A DNA stretch of 64,000 bases from Lepraria neglecta (lineage: Eukaryota > Ascomycota > Lecanoromycetes > Lecanorales > Stereocaulaceae). How positions within the stretch are numbered: position 1 is the first letter of the stretch; every line of letters begins with the position of its first letter. A program made the translations under genes and the position numbers. This document shows, one piece after another, positions 56,471 through 64,000 of the stretch. Location: assembly GCA_033220425.1 (NCBI GenBank), contig CM065652.1:1488001-1552000 (forward strand). The letters are read 5' to 3'. Under the pieces are notes generated by a model, which did no database searches, had not been told where the DNA came from, and saw only the letters and a list, made by a program, of their open reading frames with translations.

Positions 56471-56633
56471 TTGTAATGATGGTGGATGATGAAGCCGGGA
56501 AGCTTCAGAAGTCTATGGGAAATACACCACAAATTAAGCGCTCAATTTTGCCAGCTGGCCCACTCTTGCCACATATTCTATCCACGGACCAGAGTTTTTC
56601 GGCACAGTTGCACATCCATCGACGACATTATCA

Positions 56634-56998
56634 GTCCCAGCGCAAGACCCTAGTAGCTACTACATCCTCCACAAGTCTCCAGATCCTCCTACGATTCCTC
56701 AACCCCAATGGAAAGTCTTCTAGGACCTTCCTTGGCTCATGGATATTGGTTTGAGCAAGCTGTCGCACTAGTAGTTCCCAGTTCCACGTTTGGCGTTCCG
56801 GCAACGAAGCTTCCTTGTTTCGACTCGGCCATCTAGTCTCGGAAGCCAGGGCAAAATCACACCGCCTAGTAGTGCCTGTCGCAAGTAGGATGGCGGGATC
56901 AAGTGATTGCATTGGAGAGAAGGATCCGAAAATGGACCAATTTGCTTCAGTACTTGTTGTATGATCTCCGGAGGGAGTTTGAGAATCGAAGTTGCGAG
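56634..56998 (-). pseudogene. F-box-like copy F4, frame-damaged
   Basis: Directly after the stop of copy F3 and in the same frame comes SILKLPPEIIQQVLKQIGPF and LRQALLGGVILPWLPRLDG, a fungal F-box start. Near 56808 the matching frame changes; downstream an overlapping frame reads TWNWELLVRQLAQTNI and LGLRNRRRIWRLVEDVV, ending at 56634. These two parts are usually joined in this protein type. No ATG starts the first part in frame. I interpret it as a damaged F-box-like gene. Confidence 0.5.
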
Positions 56999-57722
56999 TC
57001 ATTCGTTTGAAGGCGTTGGATCAGATAGGGGTTGCAGGTGTGAAAGTATTGATTCCGCACTGTCTAGAATTTCCACCGGATCGGCTTCGAAATGCTGTTG
57101 AAATGGGTCAGCAGCCTCTCATGTATGTCTTCTGACTGTAGACTTACCTGTGCCTCATCTATTGATTTGGGATCATCCCATGGCTCCCAAGATAGAGCTT
57201 GGAATTTTGCCAGACTATAGTACCCGTGTAACCCCTTGAGCCTGTTGATAGGAGACCGGTAATGAAAGCGAAGCCTGCGCGAGGTTTGACAGCCGCTCGT
57301 ATACGTGCTCGCTGCCTTGAATCGAGCCTGTAGAACTTGCCATATATGTCGCAGAGCCTTTCTTTCTGTTCGATCAACTTGAGTATGTGTAACGACTTGG
57401 TGCGCAATACTGAGACAGCTCGCATGTACAGAGCTGGATTACGGTTGACGAAAGGATGTTGAACGTTGCATGCAGTGACCGCTTGGCCGGTTTCTAGAAG
57501 TTTGAAGTACGGCCCACGTGCATTTGTAGTTGGCAGTTCGAGAACTGTCGAGCCATAAATCCGGTCCTGGTCCTCTTGGGCGTGTAATAGCACTGCTTGT
57601 CCAAACCATGCCTTGGATCGGTTGGAAATTTTGGACCTTATATGACTAGGTTCGTATATCGGGCCACCATATATTGTGCAGTACATGTCCATTTCGTCCG
57701 GTGCCATTACATCTCGTGTCAT
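56999..57722 (-). pseudogene. Hypothetical family protein F3, one apparent frameshift
   Basis: The frame starts MTRDVMAPDEMDMYCTIYGG and runs through GSTVLELPTTNARGPYFKLL, NVQHPFVNRNPALYMRAVSV and CDIYGKFYRLDSRQRAR. It then continues in another frame as HYRSPINRLKGLHGYYSLAK, FQALSWEPWDDPKSIDEAQ, and after a 53-bp intron (57095-57147) HFEADPVEILDSAESIL to the stop at 56999. The switch falls at a three-T run (plus 57265-57267); one extra T would give a continuous 223-residue protein. The conserved NPALYMRAVSV and HYRSPINRLKGL blocks recur in expanded fungal families of unknown function. Copies F2, F4 and the relic surround it. Confidence 0.55.
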
Positions 57723-58384
57723 TGTAGACCCATGGGCGAGTTGACTCGGGGCAATCCCCTTGAAAGGTTCCTTCCGCCGTAGAGAATGATCATCTGGTGT
57801 TTTGGTTAGATATATAGCGCCTTAGTGTATTATTAGATAATTCTGGGCTTGAGTGGAGATATAAAATCGTACCTTGATAGGAGTTTAACCAATAATTGTA
57901 ATGTTTCTCCGCTTGACTGTTGATGTTACTGATGCACGTCGAAAAGGTTTTAGCCTCTAGTCCCGACAGTTCTCTACTTAAGTAATTATAATATTGTTAC
58001 ACCGTGCAAGATGCTAAGTCGAATGATTGCTCAGTTCAGGCTCTATGGAAGGCAGAAAGGTCGAATTTCTAGCTTGACTATTTGGTCCGAGAGGGGCTGC
58101 CTGGGTGACCGAGTCAACGCTTTCTGGTTCTCGCCCGTGAAAATGGACTCATGGATTGTCAACATTCACAGCAATTTGCGACAAAGCTAGACTGAAAGTG
58201 AATGGGGCGTGGCAGTAACTACGAGAACTCTGCGGTCTTTTATGTTCGCAAGATGCAATTGCAGAAATCTTTTCCGTCTCGCCAGCAGCCTAGAAGGATT
58301 CACATGACTTAGCGAATCTCCGTTGTTGTGCCATGACAAGCTTCGCAAGCAAGGAAGGTGTAGCTCTGCATGGATTGTATCATA
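57723..58384. other. Intergenic region
   Basis: 660 bp without a supported gene; AT-rich near 57820-58000. Confidence 0.35.
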
Positions 58385-59965
58385 TTAGTATTTACGCACT
58401 ATCATCTTAATGCTTCCAGAGCGAGCACTATTTTCGTGGTATGATGGTTTGGCAAGGTGTTTCCTCGATGGTCTATCAGCTTCTCGTGGCCCTGGGACTT
58501 TGGGCCGGGTCGCGCCTTCCAAGCTTGCGGTCCTCCCATCAAACATAGCATCCATCTCCTCTAAACTGCTATTCGCCGTCTCAGGCTGAATCAACCACGT
58601 AGACAACGCCGCCAAAAGGCTAATCCTCGAGAAAATTATATACAATGCCCAGCTGATTTTATTCAGAGCCGTGGGTATATACAGCTCGAACCAGGAATTC
58701 ACATACCAGTTCATAGCAGTCGTCATGCTGTTGGCGCGTCCACGTGTGATCATGGGGAAGATCTCGGCGGGAACGTCCTAGGCTGGGGTCGCCCAGGACA
58801 TGGCGAAACTGGCAACGTAGATGTATAGGAATGCTATTACTGCTTTGCCGGCTACCGGGCTGGTTGTGAAGTCGAAGTTTACTATGTGTGAGGTTTGTGA
58901 GTGGGATGGGTCGCCTTCTGCTTTGAGGATTACGCCGATCAAGAGCATTGAAATGCCCATGCCTATGGCACCTGGGATCATCCGTTTGCACCGTCCCCAG
59001 GTGTCGAGGTAGTACATTTTCGGCCAGGTGACGACGTTGAGGATTACGCCTTTGATGACGTTGGCGAGGAGCGAAGCTTCAGAGCTACCGACGCCGGCTT
59101 GTTGAAACGGGAAAGGGGCGTAGTAGAGGATGCTGTTTATGCCGACTGCTTATTGCCATAATTACGCGCCGATGCATATGTAGGTGCACGTATTTCTTGG
59201 AAAACAGGAGGTCGAAGTAGGAGGGCTTCTTGACCGTTTGTTCGCATTCGAATTTTTCTTCGATGTCAATGAACTCCGCGCGGACGTAATCGTCATCTTG
59301 GTCGCCGTTTGCGTGGACACGGGCGAGGACTTGTAGTGCGTCGGTGTTCCGTCCTTTCGATAGGAGCCATCGCGGGGACTCGGGAAGAATCCACATCACG
59401 CAGAAAAGTGCTATTGTGGGAACCATTTGAATGCCAATCGGCACTCGCCAAGCGGCATTGCTTTGATGAAAGAGCACCCCGTATTGGATGAAGAAAGAGC
59501 TCAAAATGCCGAAATTTATCACGCATTGTTGGAGCGGAATTATCCTGCTTCTAATTTCTTTTGGTCGCTTTGCCAAAGTAGAACCCTCATCGCTGTACAT
59601 CCGTTCGCAATGCCATGGCCTGCGATCAAGCATTCGACATTGTTCGACACGCAGCTAGTCGCGATACCAATTGTGAATAGAGCTGCTCCACATAATATTG
59701 TTCTTCGTCTTCCAAGAGCGTCGGTAAGGAATATGCCGGTCATCAAACTTCCGACGAATGCTCTAGCTTGGATGGAAGTCGTAATACCGCCCTGCAGTCC
59801 ATTTGAAGGCTGGAAGTAGTTGTTGAATTGTGTCTCTACTAAGATCCCTGAGATTGAACCCGTGTCGTAACCAAACGCATAGCCTCTTAAAGTTGGCGCA
59901 ATGCCATAGAAGTAAGGTTTCGCTCTGCTCATCCATGTTTTCTTCCTTCCTAGTTTGGGATCCAT
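58385..59965 (-). pseudogene. MFS sugar transporter pseudogene
   Basis: The minus strand carries most of a fungal hexose-transporter-type protein with 12 membrane helices, but in pieces. The first piece starts MDPKLGRKKTWMSRAKPYFY and holds GYAFGYDTGSISGILVETQF and FLTDALGRRRTILCGAALF. The matching frame changes near 59580 (after the degraded IANGCTAM region) into RIIPLQQCVINFGILSSFFI, FCVMWILPESPRWLLSKGRN. It changes again near 59150-59180 into INSILYYAPF and VTWPKMYYLDTWGRCKRM. An in-frame TAG at 58778-58780 then interrupts WATPA|DVPAEIFPMITRGRANS before the last helices and PETANSSLEEMD. Several independent lesions make it a true pseudogene. Confidence 0.8.
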
Positions 59966-60343
59966 TGGTTCGTCAGATGGTCAATTCACTGAGATTTGAT
60001 GTAATTCTTAGCCGAGAGAATCCGAAAATGGCTGCATTAGATGGAAATACAGTTGCTCTGCAAACCCTCAATCTTGCGACGACGATGTATTTCTTCCCCG
60101 GATCTTGATACTACGTACCTTGCGCTAGCGTCTCGATCCGTTGACCATTTGTGGCAAAATCCGGCTAATTGCCCGTCTAAAGTCACCCGGTCCTCAAGTA
60201 TGACTCAACAGCAAACTCCCAACACTTCCCTGTGACACAGCGAACACCTAAGGAAAACCTCTCCAACACATTACTTCCACATCGCTACCACACTACTTCC
60301 ACATCACTACCACACTACTATCACACCAATATCATACCACAGC
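59966..60343. other. Upstream region of the trypsin-like gene, short tandem repeat
   Basis: About 380 bp. Two tandem 22-bp units (ACTTCCACATC[G/A]CTACCACACT) start at 60273 and 60295 in the probable 5' leader. Confidence 0.5.
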
Positions 60344-61813
60344 ATGTCGACGTCTACTTTACCTTTCACCTCACCGACAGGCTCAGGATTCCAAGGCACG
60401 TTGCGCAAAAAATCCGCATCTCCCTCTAAATCCCAACGGTTCTCCCCCTATAAGCTACCTCGCAAGGCCTCATCTCTGCTTCATCTTACCGGCAATCCCC
60501 ACTCACATCCAAATCCATCACCATCAACATACAGTCTGCCAGTGAGCTCGAGTGGGCCCACTGGAACTGAATTTAAGATCAACGATGACACTTTTGAGTC
60601 TACAATCCACGTCAAATTAGACTTTGAACTGTATCAAAATGGGGAGCAAAAGTTCCCTTCGTCGGACCAGATGCAAGCCATTATGGCACTGTTTCCAACA
60701 TGCTTCAAGGTTACAGCATCACCCCCTTTCCTTGTGGTGCGTTGTGAGACGTTACCGCCGAGACCATGGCCTGTGACCGTTGCCGGACTTCCACTGTTTT
60801 TGACCACGAGCAAGGATCAAGAACCTCTCAATCTAGGAGCTAGAGCAAGAGGGCCAAAGATCAACATCAAGGGCGAGATTATCCGCTGGAAGACACCGGA
60901 GATGCAAACTTTCATCGAGATATTTGAGGCGCTGAAGGGTATCGGCGCAGAAGTAGAGCGCGTCCAATGGATTGGATGGGCCTTCCTGGTTCTTGCAGCC
61001 CAAGAGCCAGACAAGGACTGGAAGTCACGCCTTCCGAGCACGATCAATAATATCTACGTTGGGTACATCTTCGGTGAGGTGGCGGTGACAGAGCATGCAC
61101 TCAGAACGAAGTTACCAACCGATAGAGACCACGACGACACAGCCTATTCCAATTTGCGGCCTGGAATCAAGCTGGCCTGCAGAACTGAACCTGAAGATCC
61201 GAAGGACACGGACGCCTACATAGCAACCACAGCCGGAATCTGTGTGGAGTCCCCTGGGGGAAAGAAATACATCACGTTGGCAAGCCATGGCTTCGAGAGC
61301 ACCGTTGGAAGCGAAGTGAGGCACCCAAGCCTACAGGGTCGGTTACTAGGGTTTGTTGCTAAGAATTTTGGAGAAACTGACATCTCGCTTTGCGAGCTGA
61401 ACCCAGGTGTAAGCTATTCCAGAGAGACATTTTCGGTTGCGGATCCGACAGCTCCAGAAGTGAAACCATTCCGTGAGATCATTGCGAATCCAGCAAAGCT
61501 CCTGGTTGGAGATTTGATAATCATGGACACTGCTTTCAACGGGCGCTGTGAAGGCAACTTGATCAAAGTCGAGCTTCAGAAAATCCCAGCAGACGATCCT
61601 ATTTCAGAGAAAGTCGAATATGCTTTGGGCTCATTCGGATACTTTGGCAATGGGAGGGAGAAGCTATACGACGGTTGCTGCGGCGGAGTGCTCTGGAATG
61701 AGAATTGCGACGTCATTGGCCAGTTTCGATTTCAAGAGACGGGCACTGAAATATGTCATTTCCCAGCTTTCAGTTCTCTCCATAAATGGGGCTACAAATT
61801 ATCTGAAACTTGA
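60344..61813 (+). CDS. Trypsin-like-fold protein with Cys at the nucleophile position
   Basis: A single exon of 489 residues. The first 60 residues are Ser/Pro-rich. A middle domain (about 75-230) has NNIYVGYIFGEVAVTEHAL and related strands. From about 300 onward it resembles a chymotrypsin-like barrel: KYITLASHGFEST with His315, GETDISLCEL with Asp346 and YDGCCGGVLWNENCDVIG with Cys446 where serine proteases have the Ser of GDSGG. Spacing of the three residues fits the catalytic order. A Cys nucleophile in this fold is known from 3C-type proteases; in fungi many such relatives are uncharacterised. No signal peptide. It lies in the accessory right end, but the frame is intact. Protease activity is inference. 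Confidence 0.65.
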   Translation: MSTSTLPFTSPTGSGFQGTLRKKSASPSKSQRFSPYKLPRKASSLLHLTGNPHSHPNPSPSTYSLPVSSSGPTGTEFKINDDTFESTIHVKLDFELYQNGEQKFPSSDQMQAIMALFPTCFKVTASPPFLVVRCETLPPRPWPVTVAGLPLFLTTSKDQEPLNLGARARGPKINIKGEIIRWKTPEMQTFIEIFEALKGIGAEVERVQWIGWAFLVLAAQEPDKDWKSRLPSTINNIYVGYIFGEVAVTEHALRTKLPTDRDHDDTAYSNLRPGIKLACRTEPEDPKDTDAYIATTAGICVESPGGKKYITLASHGFESTVGSEVRHPSLQGRLLGFVAKNFGETDISLCELNPGVSYSRETFSVADPTAPEVKPFREIIANPAKLLVGDLIIMDTAFNGRCEGNLIKVELQKIPADDPISEKVEYALGSFGYFGNGREKLYDGCCGGVLWNENCDVIGQFRFQETGTEICHFPAFSSLHKWGYKLSET

Positions 61814-62519
61814 GAGAACGGCGGGCGTGCGACTGGACTTCTATTTCTGCGGTAGTGCATAGGTAGAAGCTCCTTCGAGCCTGATGAATTATGGGGGCAG
61901 AAGGTGTTGTTCATTGAGTTGATTAAAGAAGAGGAAGCTATTTGCATGCAGAAATTTCAATAAAAACAGAGCTGACTAAGCAATTTGCAACGGAGCCCCA
62001 ACTAGTCTTGGACTGTTGGAGGCCTATGTCTGTTGCTTGATAACGAAAGCTACTAATAAGATGTCAAGTAGCCATCCAAAACCCAAACAGTGAATTTCGT
62101 CAAATATACAAGCGGTTGTTCAAGCCAAGTCCCATGGCCCGCTTTGATAGTTATTATGGATCTCGTCCTACCTGGTCCGGTCATTCTAAAGTAGACGACC
62201 GCTACTAATAATCTTTAGAGGAAGAAAGACAAAAAAATTCTCACCTTTCCTTTTCAGTGCACCTCATACTGGAGACCGTCAATCTATTCTGAAGTGGTAG
62301 TTGCGTGTTCAACAGCGTCAATGATACATTCCCAAAGCTTACTTCATGTTGCTTCTTTCTGCAGGCACCTACCTCAAGCATCTATCGCGACAGCGCCTTT
62401 AACTCCCACCTTAACGACACTAAGAAGATAGTTTCATCTGCTCCTGAGGGTCTTCACGTGGCCCATTTCTCGTTTGGGCTGTTCAATTTGCCCTAGGGTT
62501 CTCCGTTTCTGTCAAAGTC
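61814..62519. other. Gene-poor, repeat-like region
   Basis: About 700 bp of AT-rich sequence with scattered stops and no supported gene. Confidence 0.35.
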
Positions 62520-62720
62520 CACGAAATACTACGAATGCGATGATTATAAGCACATGGCTGCTGAATGTCCTGAAAGACTCACTCGAATACTATACCAAGC
62601 GCTTAGACACTACCTGGGGAATTGCCAATTTATAAGAACGGACAACGAGACAAGTAGCCGGAAAAGCGGCGCGAATTCTGGTGGGGGGAAAATCGTTTTG
62701 GCAGATTGGTGCAAATGATC
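62520..62720 (+). mobile_element. Retrotransposon gag relic (zinc knuckle)
   Basis: The translated stretch KYYECDDYKHMAAECPERL matches the CCHC zinc knuckle of LTR-retrotransposon Gag (C-x2-C-x4-H-x4-C), but the first Cys is Tyr. The frame ends soon after at DWCK and no integrase or reverse transcriptase remains nearby. It is a decayed fragment. Confidence 0.45.
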
Positions 62721-63529
62721 AGCCGTCCAACAACGCCAACAACAACAGCGGTCTGGCTTCCGGACAGCGCCACAAACTATGGCTCTCGAAGCGACTACAA
62801 CCAACGCTCTCAATGCGTTAGCTAAGAATTCAGCTTAAGTACAAGAACTCTTAACACAAACTCCCTCGTTTGAGAACTCCTGCTCAAAGCGAATACAGCC
62901 TGGATTAGAGCATGAAGATGGCAACGGGAGGATACTCTGTCATGGTACTCTGCACTAAATGAGAAAAGAGAGCATCAATCGAGGACGTAAAGTGTACTCT
63001 CTGTCGAGAATAGCCACCCAAGCGGTCAGAGAACTCATCTGCAGCAAGAGCGGAGGGTGTTTGTACCTTACCTACTGCATACCCTAAAACGAGCCGGTAT
63101 TTTCTGCGTCCGCACCGCTGGCCTGGCCATCTTCATGGTGGTAACCATAGCAGGTGGTTTCGGGCAAACGTGCTAAGCAGGATGTATCAGATTGAGAGGC
63201 TCAATGCAACCACCGGAAAAGCGAGACTGATTATTAGTGTATGCACAAAGCTCTGAAATCTCCATACAGATTATTCGCAATAGCTATATCGCTCAAATAG
63301 GTAATAATGAAGCCAACCGAGCCTATTACCACCATTGATATGGTATTTTACCTAGAATATGACGGAGCCCCTTGCCTCAGCCGTTCGATCCAAGATCGTC
63401 CGCCCTGTCCAACTCCATTGGCGCCCGGATTTTACTGTCCAGGAGGTCCATTGCGGCCTTACAACGGTCTATGACATCCAGCAGAACACGTTTTATGTAC
63501 AGCTCGCCGTTCAGACCACAGTTCCGCCC
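62721..63529. other. Gene-poor region
   Basis: Mostly stops in all frames; a 73-codon plus-strand frame at 63359-63580 has no recognisable family and lies antisense to the next relic. Confidence 0.3.
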
Positions 63530-64000
63530 CAAGGGCGCCCCCCTTTAACATCAATAAGGCCGCTGGACACTCGCTGGTAGTCTATACAAGGATCTGCTAT
63601 TTTATCCTCTAGAGCCATTTCTTCTATCTCAGAGGTAAGGAGCTTATTCATATCCTCTCTAAGTTCTCGTTCCTCTGCAAGACGACGTCTTGCCTCCTCC
63701 TCACCAAATTTGCACTACTTCCGCCTCCCATTTTTCTTGTTCTCGTGCTTGCTGAGCTCTGACGCGATCTGCTGCTTCTGCTTTGCTTTCCAGTTTAGCA
63801 GCATAAGCAGCACGGGCTGCTCGGGCAGCCCTACTGTTACTGTTGCTGAAATTCGGCGCTTTCAGGTTGAATATGCGCCGAGGCTGAGGGCGCTGGGGAG
63901 GGCGGGGCAGCTGAGGTTCTTGGGGCTCAGTGGGCGGAGGAGTCTGTTGTCGCTGCTGAGGACGCCGAGGGCACCGAGGGGGGCGGGAGCTAAGAAGTCT
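63530..64000 (-). pseudogene. Partial coiled-coil protein relic, runs off the window
   Basis: The minus strand from the right edge reads a Pro/Gln/Arg-rich stretch, then ARAAYAAKLESKAEAADRVR and AQQAREQEKWEAE, and is stopped near 63706. A second frame continues with EEEARRRLAEERELREDMNK, LLTSEIEEMALEDKIADP and ends with GGRPWGGTVV near 63530. The join needs a frameshift. The helix is long and charged; it may be part of a transposon-associated protein. Its 5' end lies outside. Confidence 0.4.

Noticed and set aside
57159-57722. The uninterrupted 187-codon frame of F3 as the true protein
   Set aside because: Its last 45 codons do not match the family, while the neighbouring frame does and splices into a good C-terminus.

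Overview
The window is nuclear DNA from a filamentous ascomycete (Pezizomycotina). Most genes are broken by short GT-AG introns of about 45-75 bp, often with CTAAC/CTGAC-like branch sites. Genes lie on both strands without operons, and the families present (Argonaute, fungal CaMK, Rna14, RPA34.5, Med9, DUF6594, 2EXR/F-box-like proteins, APH-like kinases) are typical of the group. A small domain with a YLGPEA/YLGNDA signature hints at Leotiomycetes, but that placement is an inference.

Layout. 1-2.6 kb: 3' part of COG3. 3-4.7 kb: a tandem array of small YLGPEA-domain genes. 6-9.1 kb: a CaM kinase and an AMMECR1 protein. 9.1-11.9 kb: gene-poor, holding a 382-bp hAT-like MITE with a perfect 8-bp target duplication. 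11.9-16.1 kb: an Argonaute with all four slicer residues and a detached 5' exon. 17.6-21.3 kb: RNA14. 21.8-23.5 kb: a 4 x 102-bp tandem repeat running into a broken PD-(D/E)XK-like gene. 23.8-32.0 kb: ASF1, two small unknown genes, SRO7/Lgl, pyruvate decarboxylase. 32.0-45.8 kb: TAN1, an APH-like kinase, FMP25, RPA34.5, iPGM, MED9, SHMT, a rhomboid-like protein. 46.5-55.0 kb: DUF6594 membrane protein, a large low-complexity protein, an F-box-like gene and an unknown gene. 55.5-60 kb: a decaying patch of F-box-like paralogs and a dead sugar transporter. 60.3-61.8 kb: a trypsin-like protein with Cys at the nucleophile site. 61.8-64 kb: retroelement debris.

The central part is mostly conserved housekeeping functions: Golgi tethering and exocytosis (COG3, SRO7), mRNA 3' ends and transcription (RNA14, MED9, RPA34.5), chromatin (ASF1), glycolysis and fermentation (iPGM, PDC), one-carbon metabolism (SHMT) and tRNA acetylation (TAN1). 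Several pairs are divergent over 230-330 bp (SRO7/PDC, FMP25/RPA34.5, iPGM/MED9), so they probably share promoters. The right end is accessory sequence.

Several genes are interrupted by single-base length changes in short homopolymers (RNA14, TAN1, two F-box-like paralogs). Because two of these are housekeeping genes, base-level assembly error must be excluded before calling pseudogenes. I did not find a clearly new multi-gene system. The strongest leads are the YLGPEA array, the MITE, the Cys-trypsin-like protein and the rhomboid that lacks its serine.
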